Shown here: positions 16,331 to 26,269 of the stretch, in pieces
Position numbering within the stretch: the first letter of the stretch is position 1
How the letters are laid out: every line of letters begins with the position of its first letter
Assembly (NCBI GenBank): GCA_036494815.1
Contig: DASXNV010000004.1
Coordinates: 1-64,000 of the forward strand
Origin: Poindextera sp036494815
GTDB taxonomy: Bacteria > Pseudomonadota > Alphaproteobacteria > Caulobacterales > Caulobacteraceae
Direction: 5' to 3'
Length of the DNA stretch: 64,000 bases
Notes under the pieces: generated by a model
The model's database searches: none
Seen by the model: the letters and a program-made list of their open reading frames with translations, nothing else
Told to the model about the DNA's origin: nothing
Made by a program: the position numbers and the translations under genes

Positions 16331-16572
16331 CGATCGGCGCCGAACATCTGCTCGATCTCCGCGGCGCCCATGTCGTCGAAGTCCGCGGGCACGGCGATCT
16401 GTCCAGCCAGGAAGCCGATGCGGCGAACCTGGGACGGGTCGGGGCTATCCAACGCCATCACCTTGACCAAGGGTTTTCCCGCCTTGGCGATCACGAACGA
16501 CTCCCCCATGGCGGCCTGGTCCACCAACCGGGAGAGCTGTGTTTTCGCCTCGTGGATGTTGACGGTTCGCAT
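16327..16572 (-). CDS. Phd/YefM-family antitoxin
   Basis: This is an 81-residue antitoxin. The N-terminal domain is the classic Phd fold (MRTVNIHEAKTQLSRLVDQA, then GESFVIAKAGKPLVKVMAL), which binds DNA. The C-terminal tail (ADFDDMGAAEIEQMFGADR) would wrap the toxin's active site. It is translated before and overlaps vapC. A perfect inverted repeat (AATGAAC-TTA-GTTCATT) lies 23 bases upstream of the start and is the likely autoregulatory operator. Confidence 0.9.
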   Translation of the reverse strand: MRTVNIHEAKTQLSRLVDQAAMGESFVIAKAGKPLVKVMALDSPDPSQVRRIGFLAGQIAVPADFDDMGAAEIEQMFGADR

Positions 16573-16594
16573 TTGAAGGCCTCGAACTTAGTCC

Positions 16595-16611
16595 AATGAA
16601 CTTAGTTCATT
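16595..16611 (-). promoter_or_regulatory. Operator of the Phd/VapC pair
   Basis: A perfect 7-base inverted repeat AATGAAC-TTA-GTTCATT, with an extra half-site GAACTTAGT at 16584-16592. It lies just upstream of the antitoxin start, where such antitoxins normally bind to repress their own operon. Confidence 0.6.
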
Positions 16612-16774
16612 CGGCTCCGGCTTTCAAGGTTCGCGATCGCGCCGCTCCAGGGCGGTGATCCAGATACCCTGGCGCGTGCGCAACCCGCGAAGCCTCCGGC
16701 GCGTTTCGTGGCTGCAACATTCGCCAAGGCCAAGGCAGGCCGCCCCGCCGTAAGGCCACTCTGGGAGAATCACT

Positions 16775-18121
16775 ATGCGTGGATTGCTGACGCCCGCGAT
16801 CGCCCTGCTGCTGGGGACCACCGCGCCGCTGATCCTGGCCCCTGCGCCGGCCCAGGCGCAGATCTCCATCGGCATCAGCGTGAATTTCGCACCGCCGCCT
16901 CTGCCGGTCTATGACCAGCCGCCCATACCGGGACCCGACTATCTCTGGGCGCCAGGCTACTGGGCCTGGGACGACGATTTCGGCGACTATTACTGGGTTC
17001 CCGGAACCTGGGTGCTGGCCCCGGAGCCAGGCCTGCTCTGGACACCCGGCTATTGGGGTTGGAGCGATGGCGACTATGTCTTTCACGATGGCTATTGGGG
17101 CTCCCACGTCGGGTTCTACGGCGGCGTGGTCTATGGTTTCGGCTACAATGGCGGCGGCTATGAAGGCGGTTACTGGCAGGGCCGGCACTTCTTCTATAAT
17201 CGCACGGTCAACAACGTCACCAACGTGAACATCACCAACGTCTACAACAAGACCGTGGTGGTCAATAACGTCAGCCATGTCAGCTTCAACGGTCCGGGCG
17301 GCGTCACCGCGCGGCCCACGCCGCAACAGGCGGCGGCGATCCGGGAGCGGCACGTCCAGCCCACCCCGCTGCAGACTCAGCACGCCCGAACGGCCGCGAC
17401 CAACACCGCCTTGCGCGCCTCGAATAATCATGGGGCGCCGCCGGTTGCGGCCACCGCCAAGCCGGCAAGCTTCAGCGGGGCGGGCGTCGTCGCCGCATCC
17501 CACGCTGGCGGTGGTTATAATCCGCCCCCGCCGGAGCAGCGCAAAGCAGGTCGCCCTGGCGCCCTTCACCCCGTCGCGGCCGCAGCGGCCGGCAAGCCGG
17601 CTGCGCCGATATCTCAGGCGCGTCCAGCCACGGCCGAACGGCCTGCGGCCCAGCATCCGCCCACGCCCGCCGCCGAACGTCCGGCGGCGCCGACCCCACC
17701 GGCGACGGCGATGCGCCCCGCGGCTGAGCGGCCTATGCCGCAGCCTCGGCCAGCGCCGGCGCCCTTCGCCCGGCCCGAAGCGCCGCCGCCCCAAGGCCGC
17801 CCGGCCATGCGTCCATCGGAGCCCATGAGCCAGCGTCCGGAGCCGGCTGCGCCCCCCAGGCCCGAAGCCCGGCCACAGCCCCCAGCAGCGCAGCACGCCG
17901 CGCCGCCACCTTTCGCACGGCCCGAAGCTCCGCCACCCCAAGAGCGCCCGGCCATGCGCCCATCAGAGCCCATGAGCCAGCGTCCGGCGCCGGCTGCGCC
18001 CGCCAGGCCCGAAGCCCGGCCACCGCCTCCAGCGGCGCAGCACGCCGCGCCGCCGCCCCGGCCTCAGGCGCCCCCGCCGCCCAAGCCGCCCAAGGAAAAA
18101 GAGCCCCCGCCGCAAGGCTGA
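16775..18121 (+). CDS. Secreted YXWGXW-repeat protein with proline-rich tail
   Basis: This is a 448-residue protein with a Sec signal peptide (residues 1-28, ending APAPAQAQ). Residues about 45-120 contain aromatic YXWGXW-type repeats (WAPGYWAWDD, WVPGTWVL, WTPGYWGWSDGDYVFHDGYW), known from short exported proteins of unknown function. A long tail (about 240-448) is Pro/Ala/Arg-rich and low in complexity. It contains a nearly exact 49-residue tandem duplication starting with PFARPEAPPP, mirrored in DNA as a 147-base repeat. A GGGAG ribosome-binding site precedes the ATG at 16775. The N-terminal part may be a folded surface module and the tail a disordered linker or wall-spanning region; function is unknown. 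Confidence 0.8.
   Translation: MRGLLTPAIALLLGTTAPLILAPAPAQAQISIGISVNFAPPPLPVYDQPPIPGPDYLWAPGYWAWDDDFGDYYWVPGTWVLAPEPGLLWTPGYWGWSDGDYVFHDGYWGSHVGFYGGVVYGFGYNGGGYEGGYWQGRHFFYNRTVNNVTNVNITNVYNKTVVVNNVSHVSFNGPGGVTARPTPQQAAAIRERHVQPTPLQTQHARTAATNTALRASNNHGAPPVAATAKPASFSGAGVVAASHAGGGYNPPPPEQRKAGRPGALHPVAAAAAGKPAAPISQARPATAERPAAQHPPTPAAERPAAPTPPATAMRPAAERPMPQPRPAPAPFARPEAPPPQGRPAMRPSEPMSQRPEPAAPPRPEARPQPPAAQHAAPPPFARPEAPPPQERPAMRPSEPMSQRPAPAAPARPEARPPPPAAQHAAPPPRPQAPPPPKPPKEKEPPPQG
17762..18055 (+). repeat. 147-bp tandem repeat inside the YXWGXW gene
   Basis: Two in-frame copies start at about 17762 and 17909 with a period of 147 bases (49 codons). They differ at few positions, so the duplication looks recent, or is kept uniform by recombination. 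The unit encodes a Pro/Ala/Arg-rich segment containing MRPSEPMSQRP. Confidence 0.8.
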
Positions 18122-18132
18122 GGACCTTTTCC

Positions 18133-18243
18133 CTAGATCACGATGATTTTGGATCGATCAAAATCCTAAAACGTGATCCATTCTAAAAGCTTAGAGCCGG
18201 TTGCGGGCGGAAAACCGCTTCGCACTTTTCCTCAACCCGCTCA
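18133..18243. repeat. Structured intergenic repeat element, copy A
   Basis: A two-part palindromic element between convergent genes. Part one: GATCACG (18136-18142) pairs with CGTGATC (18172-18178), enclosing GATTTTG (18145-18151) and CAAAATC (18159-18165). Part two: GCGGGCGGAAAACCGCTTCGC from 18203 to about 18223, with a closing CCCGCTC at 18237-18243. A second diverged copy lies after purL at 46541-46655. Confidence 0.7.
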
Positions 18244-18258
18244 AGTTAGGGAACGATT

Positions 18259-20334
18259 TTAGGCCGCCTCGATCTCAACCTCGACCCCAGCCAGGACCCG
18301 CACCATGGCGTCGTGCAGGTCGGCGATGCGGATAGGCTTGGCGACACAGTCGTCCATGCCGGCGGCGCGGTATTCGGCCAGCTGGTGGGTCATGGCGTTG
18401 GCGGTCAGGGCGATGATCGGCGTGCGGGGGCGGCCGGTCTCGGCCTCTTCGGCGCGGATGCGGCGGGTGGCGGCGACGCCGTCCAGCACCGGCATCTGGA
18501 TGTCCATCAAGATCATGTCATAGGCGCCCGTGCGCCAGGCGGAGAGGGTGTCTTCGCCGTCTTCGCGCAGATCCAGCTCCACGCCCAGAGGTTCCAGGAT
18601 CGCGGCCAGAACCTGGCGGTTGGTGAGGTTGTCGTCGGCGGCCAGGATGCGCAGCTGCTGGGCGTCGGGAGCGTCGTGCAGGACCACCGGCCCGGAATCG
18701 TTCGCCAGGGCTTCGGAAACGCGCTGCAGCGGAACCTCGAAGCGGAAGGTCGAGCCGACCCCTTCGGTGCTTTCCACCCACAGCCGCCCGCCCATGGCCT
18801 CGATCAGCTGGCGGCCGATGGCCAGGCCCAGACCGGTGCCGCCAAAGCGGCGCGAGGTGGAGTTCTCGGCCTGGCTGAACTTGTCGAAGATCAGCTCCAG
18901 CTTGTCGGCGGGCACGCCGATGCCGGTGTCATGCACCTCGATGCGCAGGCCTTCGGTCGCGGCCGCCAGCACCTTGACTTGGATCTCGCCGCGCTCGGTG
19001 AACTTCAGGGCGTTGCCCACCAGATTGGCGATGACCTGGCGCAATCGGTCCGGGTCACCGCGCCAGGCGCCCGCCACCTCCGTCGCCACGTCGATGCGGA
19101 AGCCCAGCCCTTTATCCGCGGCGATGGGCGAATAGAGGCCCTGGAGGGCCTGGGCCAGGGCGGTGATGTCGAAGGGCCGCACGTCCAGCTCCAGTTTGCC
19201 GGCCTCGATCTTGGACAGGTCGAGAATGTCGTTGACGATGGTCAGAAGGGCTTCGCTGGAATGGCTGATCACCGCCAGCCGCTTGCGCTGCTCGGCCGGC
19301 AGGGCGTGCAGGTCCATGACCTGGGCCATGGCCATGACCCCATTCAGGGGCGTGCGGATCTCGTGGCTCATTGTGGCCAGGAACACCGACTTCTGGGCGT
19401 TGGCGGCGTCGGCCTCGTCCCGGGCGCGGCCCAGTTCGACCAGGGTCGCCTTGAGGCGCCGGGCGGTGCGCTTGCCCCTGAGATAGAGCAACAGCGGCGC
19501 GCCCACCCCAAACAGAATGGGCAGGAGGGCGATGGAGATCAGGTCCGCGCCCGGATGCTGCGGGTTCCAGGCGATGCGGGCGAAGCGGTCGCCGTGCTGG
19601 TTGGTCAGGTCGATATAGGCGTTGGCGGTCTCATTGGGCCCCACCAGGCGCACCTTGCTGAGCAGCAGCCGGTCGCCCAGGCTCTCCATGAAGGCCGCAT
19701 CCACCGGCTTGCCGCTGAGGATGATCGAAGTTCGCGGGCCCGTGGGCAACACGGTGCCAAAATCCGGCTGGATCAGGGTGGCGGTAAGGATGAACAGGTG
19801 GCCCTGAAAGCGGACCACATCATTGGCCTGGATCGCCTTGGCGATCAGCCGCCCGTCCTTGGAACGGCCGGCGAACGGTCCGCGGCGCAGTTCCTGGGCG
19901 CGCACGCTGGCGATCAGCGGCGCGGCCGCCGCGCTTAAAGCGGCGAAATGGGCGGGATCGGCCGGCTTGCCATGATCCATGCCGAACACCTGATGGTCGG
20001 CGGCGTCGAGCAGGTAAACGAAACGGAAGCGGCCTGGCTGTGAGAAGAAGAAGCCGATATTTTCCGAGATCCACGGCAGGTCGAGCTTGTTGCTGGCGTG
20101 GGCCAGGGCGTCGTCCCAGTCGGCGTTGCCCACCAGCTGGTCGCCGACCTCCTGGATGCGGCCATGCACGGCGTTGACCGCCTGGGCCTCCTCGCGGTGC
20201 TTGGCCAAAAGGTCGACATTGGCGCCCAGGCCGATCAGGCCGCCGACGAACACCATCACCGCCAGGCCAATAGCCACGGTCAGGCCGCGATCGAACAGGC
20301 GCGGTTTCGGCGGTGTCGACGCGGGGACAGGCAT
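18259..20334 (-). CDS. Hybrid sensor histidine kinase (CHASE4-like, HisKA, HATPase, receiver)
   Basis: This is a 691-residue membrane kinase. A first membrane segment (about 17-39) and a second (about 265-287) flank a periplasmic sensor domain of CHASE4 type (WDDALAHASNKLDLPW, FVYLLDAADHQVFGMD). Then come HisKA with phospho-acceptor His324 (TMSHEIRTPLNG), HATPase with N box NLVGNALKFT, DTGIGV and GGTGLGLAI, and a C-terminal receiver with Asp611 (ILMDIQMP) and Lys in CVAKPI. The start ATG at 20332-20334 gives a normal cytoplasmic tail; a longer frame to 20481 is unlikely. It is divergent from murC. The input signal and output partner are unknown; a phosphotransferase must act elsewhere. Confidence 0.9.
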   Translation of the reverse strand: MPVPASTPPKPRLFDRGLTVAIGLAVMVFVGGLIGLGANVDLLAKHREEAQAVNAVHGRIQEVGDQLVGNADWDDALAHASNKLDLPWISENIGFFFSQPGRFRFVYLLDAADHQVFGMDHGKPADPAHFAALSAAAAPLIASVRAQELRRGPFAGRSKDGRLIAKAIQANDVVRFQGHLFILTATLIQPDFGTVLPTGPRTSIILSGKPVDAAFMESLGDRLLLSKVRLVGPNETANAYIDLTNQHGDRFARIAWNPQHPGADLISIALLPILFGVGAPLLLYLRGKRTARRLKATLVELGRARDEADAANAQKSVFLATMSHEIRTPLNGVMAMAQVMDLHALPAEQRKRLAVISHSSEALLTIVNDILDLSKIEAGKLELDVRPFDITALAQALQGLYSPIAADKGLGFRIDVATEVAGAWRGDPDRLRQVIANLVGNALKFTERGEIQVKVLAAATEGLRIEVHDTGIGVPADKLELIFDKFSQAENSTSRRFGGTGLGLAIGRQLIEAMGGRLWVESTEGVGSTFRFEVPLQRVSEALANDSGPVVLHDAPDAQQLRILAADDNLTNRQVLAAILEPLGVELDLREDGEDTLSAWRTGAYDMILMDIQMPVLDGVAATRRIRAEEAETGRPRTPIIALTANAMTHQLAEYRAAGMDDCVAKPIRIADLHDAMVRVLAGVEVEIEAA

Positions 20335-20501
20335 GTCTGCGATTGCGGCCTTGTCTTCTGACTCGCCTTTAATGAACCATGTTCTGTTAAAATTTCGGGT
20401 TGCATCAAGACGGCCGATCGCCGCAGCGGATTCCCGGCTCCGGGACAGCCGCGGCAAAGCCACGCTGTTGCGACGGCTCAAAATGGTCTAGACGCCGCCG
20501 C

Positions 20502-21920
<1,419 letters not shown>

Positions 21921-21936
21921 GGCGCGGGGTCCTCCG

Positions 21937-22848
21937 ATGAGCTGGCGCGACACCCTCCCCAAGGTCCGCGGCAAGGTGTTGCGCGACGAGCCCCTGGCGC
22001 CGTTCACGTGGCTGCGGGTGGGTGGCCCCGCCGAGGTGCTGTTCCTGCCGGCGGACGCCGAGGACCTGGCCGAATTCCTGAAAGCCTTGCCGGCAGAGAT
22101 CCCGGTGACGGTGGTTGGGGTCGGCTCCAACCTGATCGTTCGCGATGGCGGGGTCGAGGGGGTGGTGATCCGTCTGGCCGGCCGGGCCTTCGCCGGGGTC
22201 CATGGTGATGTGGAGGAATCCCGGGTCGTCGCCGGCGCTGCGGCGCTGGACTCCGCCGTAGCCCGTACCGCGGCCAAGGCTGGGATTGCGGGGCTGGAAT
22301 TCTATGCCGGCGTGCCAGGCAGCATCGGCGGCGCCCTGGCCATGAACGCCGGCTGCTACGGATCGGAGACCAAGGACGTGCTGGTCTCAGCCCGCGGGGT
22401 TGATCGCACCGGCGCCGCGCGCCGGCTCGAACTGGCCGAGTTCGGCTATACCTATCGTCACAGTCAGGCTCCGGATGGGATCATCTGGACCCAGGCCACC
22501 TTTCAGGGCCGCGCCGACACGCCCGAGTCCATTGAGGCGCGCATGGCCGAAATCACCGCCCGCCGTGAAACCTCCCAGCCGATCCGCGAAAAGACCGGCG
22601 GCTCGACCTTCAAGAACCCGCCGGGCGATTCCTCCTGGCGGTTGGTGGACGCGGCCGGCTGGCGCGGCAAATTGTTCGGCGGGGCCAAGTTCTCGGAGCT
22701 GCACAGCAATTTTTTGATCAATACCGGCCAGGCCGCCGCCGCAGACCTTGAAGGCCTGGGCGAGGCGGTGCGCGCCGACGTGCGGGCCAAGTTCGGCGTC
22801 GAATTGGACTGGGAAATCAAGCGGATCGGTCGCCCCCTCAGCCTCTGA
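21937..22848 (+). CDS. murB: UDP-N-acetylenolpyruvoylglucosamine reductase MurB
   Basis: This is a 303-residue FAD enzyme that uses NADPH to reduce the enolpyruvyl group, giving UDP-MurNAc. Family landmarks are TWLRVGGPAEVLF, GVGSNLIVRDGG (FAD site), AGVPGSIGGALAMNAGCYG, YTYRHS, the catalytic serine segment GGSTFKNP, and the end SELHSNFLINTG. The short form without the extra domain of E. coli is a type II MurB, usual in alphaproteobacteria. It is the last dcw gene here; the usual followers ddl, ftsQ, ftsA and ftsZ are absent and a convergent gene comes next. Confidence 0.96.
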   Translation: MSWRDTLPKVRGKVLRDEPLAPFTWLRVGGPAEVLFLPADAEDLAEFLKALPAEIPVTVVGVGSNLIVRDGGVEGVVIRLAGRAFAGVHGDVEESRVVAGAAALDSAVARTAAKAGIAGLEFYAGVPGSIGGALAMNAGCYGSETKDVLVSARGVDRTGAARRLELAEFGYTYRHSQAPDGIIWTQATFQGRADTPESIEARMAEITARRETSQPIREKTGGSTFKNPPGDSSWRLVDAAGWRGKLFGGAKFSELHSNFLINTGQAAAADLEGLGEAVRADVRAKFGVELDWEIKRIGRPLSL

Positions 22849-22861
22849 TCTTCCGCTATTC

Positions 22862-23845
22862 CTACAGCTCGAAGGTTTGGCCGACGCCGGTCCTGCGTGC
22901 TTTCTCCAGCAGGTAGTGGGCCGAGGCCAGGTCCTGGGCGGCTATGCCCAGGGACTTGTAGAGGGTGATGTCATCGCCCGCGCACCGGCCGACCACGCCG
23001 CCGCCGGCCACTTCGCCGATCTCGCCCAGGATGTGGTCCGGTGTGATGGCGCCGGCCCTGAGCGCCCGCAGATATTCGCCGCCCTCGTTGACGGTGGAGG
23101 CGCGCAGGTCGACAAATAGGCGCGACTTCACCACCAGGTCGGTGTCGATCTCGGCGGTCGACGGGATGCTGGAGCCGACGATATTCAGGTGCGTTCCCGG
23201 CGCGATCCAGTCGCCCAGCAGGATCGGCTCGCGGGCGCCGGTGACGGTGCAGACCATGTCGGCGCCGGCCACGGCGTCCCGCACACTCGCCGCCACTTCG
23301 ATAGTTAGGCCGTGGCGCTCACCCTCGGAGTGCGCGAAGGCCTTGGCGCTGTCGAGATCGCGCGCCCACACCCGCACTCGGCGCAGAGGGCGGGCGACGG
23401 TCATGGCTTCCAGATGGCTGCGCGCCTGCTCGCCGGCGCCCAGAATGGCCAGGTCGCCGGCGTCCTCGCGGGCCAGAAGCCGGGTGGCCAGGCCGCTGGC
23501 GGCGGCGGTGCGGATGGCGGTGATCTCGGCGGCGTCCATCAGGGCCACGGGCAGGCCGAACTCTGGCTCGAACAGCAGGACCAGGCCCAGGTGGGAGGAA
23601 TGGCCGGCGGCGACGTTGCCGGGAAACAGGCTCAGGAGCTTGATCCCGAAACATTCAGGTTCGGCCAGATAGCCCGGCATCGAGCCCATCATGCCCTTGC
23701 CGCCGGGCAGGGGCATGATGGTGCGCAAGGGGATGAGCGCGCGTCCTTCGGAGACGGCGATCATGGTGGTCTTCATCAAATCGATGCAGTCGGCCATGGG
23801 CAGCAGAGCCTTGATCTGCGCCCCACGCAAAACCCTGATCTCCAA
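22862..23845 (-). CDS. Ornithine cyclodeaminase / mu-crystallin family enzyme
   Basis: This is a 327-residue NAD(P)-dependent enzyme of the ornithine cyclodeaminase/mu-crystallin fold. Typical blocks are PLPGGKGMMGSMPGYL near the N-terminus, GIKLLSLFPGN (active-site lysine region), MDAAEITAIRTAAASGLAT, the dinucleotide loop ILGAGEQARSHLEA, the cofactor-proximal CTVTGAREPIL, and NIVGSSIPSTAEID. Members deaminate or reduce amino or imino acids (ornithine to proline, ketimine reduction, alanine dehydrogenase). The exact substrate cannot be read from the sequence. It faces murB with a 13-base gap. Confidence 0.88.
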   Translation of the reverse strand: MEIRVLRGAQIKALLPMADCIDLMKTTMIAVSEGRALIPLRTIMPLPGGKGMMGSMPGYLAEPECFGIKLLSLFPGNVAAGHSSHLGLVLLFEPEFGLPVALMDAAEITAIRTAAASGLATRLLAREDAGDLAILGAGEQARSHLEAMTVARPLRRVRVWARDLDSAKAFAHSEGERHGLTIEVAASVRDAVAGADMVCTVTGAREPILLGDWIAPGTHLNIVGSSIPSTAEIDTDLVVKSRLFVDLRASTVNEGGEYLRALRAGAITPDHILGEIGEVAGGGVVGRCAGDDITLYKSLGIAAQDLASAHYLLEKARRTGVGQTFEL

Positions 23846-23919
23846 GCTCGCCCCCTGTAGGTTTCTTGCATTCGTCGCCGCCGAGAAGTCCCTGCAAACC
23901 GGCGACGGTCAAACAAAAA

Positions 23920-23946
23920 GGGCGCCGGCGGATGAGGCCGGCGCCC
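23920..23946 (-). terminator. Intrinsic terminator (minus strand)
   Basis: A perfect 10-base stem, GGGCGCCGGC (23920-23929) with GCCGGCGCCC (23937-23946), and a 7-base loop. On the minus strand the stem is followed by TTTTTG. It ends transcription of the small gene at 24007-24411 before the cyclodeaminase-like gene. Confidence 0.85.
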
Positions 23947-24006
23947 CGAAAGGATGCTGTCGTCGTCGACCATGTCAGCTCAGATTCAGCGGCTGGCGGG
24001 CGGCTC

Positions 24007-24411
24007 CTACGGCGCCAGGTTGGCGGCGAGAACGTCACCGTTCGCCTCAAAGTCGGCGCCGGCCGGATCGAGGCTGATCAGGACGATGTCCACCTCGCGG
24101 CCATCGTCCAGGCGCAGACGGCCGCCGCCGGCCTGGGCGGCCGCGCCGTCGTCCTTGGCCATCAGGCTCGAGAAATCGCCTTCGAGATTGCCGCTGGCCA
24201 GATGCACGGCCCCGCGGTCGAACAGGTCAAGTTCATAGGCCGCGGAAACCGAACCGCCGGACCAGGTCAGGGTCCCCTGGCCGCGAAGGGCGCTTATCAG
24301 ACGCAGCGGCGCGGAATTGCGCGGGTTTCGGCGCATCCCCCAGGTTTCGTTGGGCGGCTTGGTTTGTGGGCCGGCTTTGGCGGGGTCGGCGTCGGGCGGG
24401 CTGGCGGCCAT
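24007..24411 (-). CDS. Hypothetical protein
   Basis: This is a 134-residue soluble protein with no recognised domain. Residues 1-40 are polar and proline-rich (AKAGPQTKPPNETW), then a beta-rich region (GQGTLTWSGGSVSAAYELDLF, GRLRLDDGREVDIVLISLDP) ends in AANLAP. The gene is followed by a strong intrinsic terminator, which supports it being real and monocistronic. It is divergent from the FadL-type porin gene. Function unknown. Confidence 0.6.
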   Translation of the reverse strand: MAASPPDADPAKAGPQTKPPNETWGMRRNPRNSAPLRLISALRGQGTLTWSGGSVSAAYELDLFDRGAVHLASGNLEGDFSSLMAKDDGAAAQAGGGRLRLDDGREVDIVLISLDPAGADFEANGDVLAANLAP

Positions 24412-24607
24412 AGGAGACTCTCAGGAGCGGATAGGAAGACGCGCGGTGCGCGACAGTTCTCATCCTTGCCGACGGTTGGCCGGTTTCCGTTCAGCCATCT
24501 TAGCACAAAGCGGCTCTGGCGGGCCTCGCTCTTTCGTGGCGGCCGGTGCAACATTATCTGACGGGACCGCCCTGTGCCTGCAGCACGAACAAGCCCGGTC
24601 TCTCCTC

Positions 24608-25918
24608 ATGCGTAAATTCGGTCCTGTCTCGCCCGTCGCCGCGGCGATCTTCGCTCTGGCCTCGAGCCTCGCCGTCGCCGGCCCCGCCTGGGCGGCGGGC
24701 TTCTATCTGCAGGAGCAGTCGGTCAAGGGCCTCGGCCGCGCCTATTCGGGCGAGGCGGCCGATACAGGGGCTGAATCCCTGTGGTGGAATCCCGCCGCCA
24801 TTGGCGAGGTCCAGGGGGTGGAGATCTATGGCGGCCTCAACGGCGTGTTCAGCGATTCCGAGGTCAACGACCACGGCTCGACCATCCAGCGCCCCGGCCA
24901 GCCGGCCTCGTCGGTCGGCGGAAATCTCCATGCCTCCAACCCACTTGAGGCGGGGGTCGTACCGAACTTCGACGCCGCCTGGCGGCTGAACGAGCATGTG
25001 GCCCTGGGCCTGGCGGTCAGCGCCCCGTTCGACTTCACCACCAAATACGATCCGTCCAGTTTCACCCGCTACCAGGCGGTGACCTCGAAACTGCTCGACC
25101 TCGATGTCCAACCAACCGTCGCCCTGCACGTGAACCGCTATCTCGACCTGGGCGTCGGCCTGGACGCCCAGTACGCCAAGTCGACCCTGGGCGCGGCCCT
25201 GCCCAATCTCTCGCCCCTGCTACCCGACGGCTATGACGAGCTGAAGGGCGATGGCTGGAACTATGGCTGGACCGTGGGCGCCCAGGTCCATCCCGATGAC
25301 CGGCTAAGCCTGGGGGCGAGCTATCGGTCGTCGATCCAGCACCAGCTGAACGGCACGGTGGCGATCACCGGCCTCCTGGGTCCCCTGGCGGCGGAAAATG
25401 GCGTCTTGCCGGGGCGAGCCAGCTTCTCCACCCCTTGGCTGGTGGTGCTGGGCGGCCGCTATGTGCTGGACAGTCATTGGGCGCTCAACGCCCAGGTCCA
25501 GCGGGTCGGCTGGAGCGAGTTCAATACGATCCGGGTGGACACCCCTGTGGGACCGACGCTGGTCCCGCAGGGCTATCACGACACCACCACCGGCGCGGTG
25601 GGCGTGGACTATACGGTCAACTCCAAGCTGACCCTGCGTTCGGGGATCGCCTATGATCCGACGCCCACGCCGGATGTGGGCCGGTCCGCGCGCGTGCCGG
25701 ACGGGAACCGCTGGCTGCTCACCGCCGGCGCCACCCTGCGCCCCACCGAGCACGTGGAGCTGGATGCGGCCCTGGGCTATGTGCACCTGCAGCGCTCGGC
25801 CCTCGTCAGCAACGCCAGCGCCTACGCAGGCACGCCGGTTGTTACCCAGATCTCCTATAGTGGCGAGGTTTCGGGAGACGCCCTGATCGTGTCGTCGGGG
25901 GTGAAGTTCAAGTTCTAA
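24608..25918 (+). CDS. FadL/OmpP1-family outer-membrane transporter
   Basis: This is a 436-residue outer-membrane beta-barrel. The signal peptide (1-28, cleaved after PAWA) is followed directly by the FadL-type plug start AGFYLQEQSVKGLGRAYSGEAA, and then by the DTGAESLWWNPAAI block that marks the family. The rest alternates in strands typical of a 14-strand barrel and ends with an aromatic residue (VKFKF), as needed for BAM recognition. FadL proteins admit long-chain fatty acids or other hydrophobic compounds. The ATG at 24608 is chosen because it gives a proper signal peptide. Confidence 0.93.
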   Translation: MRKFGPVSPVAAAIFALASSLAVAGPAWAAGFYLQEQSVKGLGRAYSGEAADTGAESLWWNPAAIGEVQGVEIYGGLNGVFSDSEVNDHGSTIQRPGQPASSVGGNLHASNPLEAGVVPNFDAAWRLNEHVALGLAVSAPFDFTTKYDPSSFTRYQAVTSKLLDLDVQPTVALHVNRYLDLGVGLDAQYAKSTLGAALPNLSPLLPDGYDELKGDGWNYGWTVGAQVHPDDRLSLGASYRSSIQHQLNGTVAITGLLGPLAAENGVLPGRASFSTPWLVVLGGRYVLDSHWALNAQVQRVGWSEFNTIRVDTPVGPTLVPQGYHDTTTGAVGVDYTVNSKLTLRSGIAYDPTPTPDVGRSARVPDGNRWLLTAGATLRPTEHVELDAALGYVHLQRSALVSNASAYAGTPVVTQISYSGEVSGDALIVSSGVKFKF

Positions 25919-26029
25919 CGCGGTGGCGCAGGTTCGCCCCCTTGCCGCTGCGGAGACAAAGTCTGTTAGGCTGGCGCCATTCCGGTCTCGCCCCTGCGAA
26001 ACCGGTCAGCGCGTTCGAGAAGGTGGCCC

Positions 26030-26269
26030 ATGGCGCACGTAACCTATCAGATCGTCGAGCATGACGGCGGCTGGGCCTATCGCTCGGACGGGGTCTATTC
26101 GGAGACCTTCGCCTCCCACGATTTGGCGTTGCGCGCGGCCAAACGCGTCGCCGGCGAACAGCGCGCCCCCGGCGAAACCCACGAAATCCAGTTCCAGGAC
26201 GGCTCCGGCGCCTGGCATGTGGAACATGCCGACGGCCATGACCGGCCGGACACCAGCGTGGAGTCTTAG
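26030..26269 (+). CDS. DUF2188-like small protein
   Basis: This is a 79-residue protein that begins AHVTYQIVEHDGGWAYRSDG and continues with SHDLALRAAKRVAGEQR. This matches the DUF2188 pattern of a short beta-hairpin reading out a 'query' segment followed by a helix rich in Ala and Arg. The family is widespread and has no assigned function. A GGTGGCCC sequence precedes the ATG rather than a strong Shine-Dalgarno site. It is transcribed away from the porin gene end. Confidence 0.7.
   Translation: MAHVTYQIVEHDGGWAYRSDGVYSETFASHDLALRAAKRVAGEQRAPGETHEIQFQDGSGAWHVEHADGHDRPDTSVES

Noticed and set aside
18259..20481. Longer version of the hybrid kinase starting at 20481
   Set aside because: The extra 49 residues lack family likeness and would run almost to the murC start, leaving no promoter; the ATG at 20334 is better placed.
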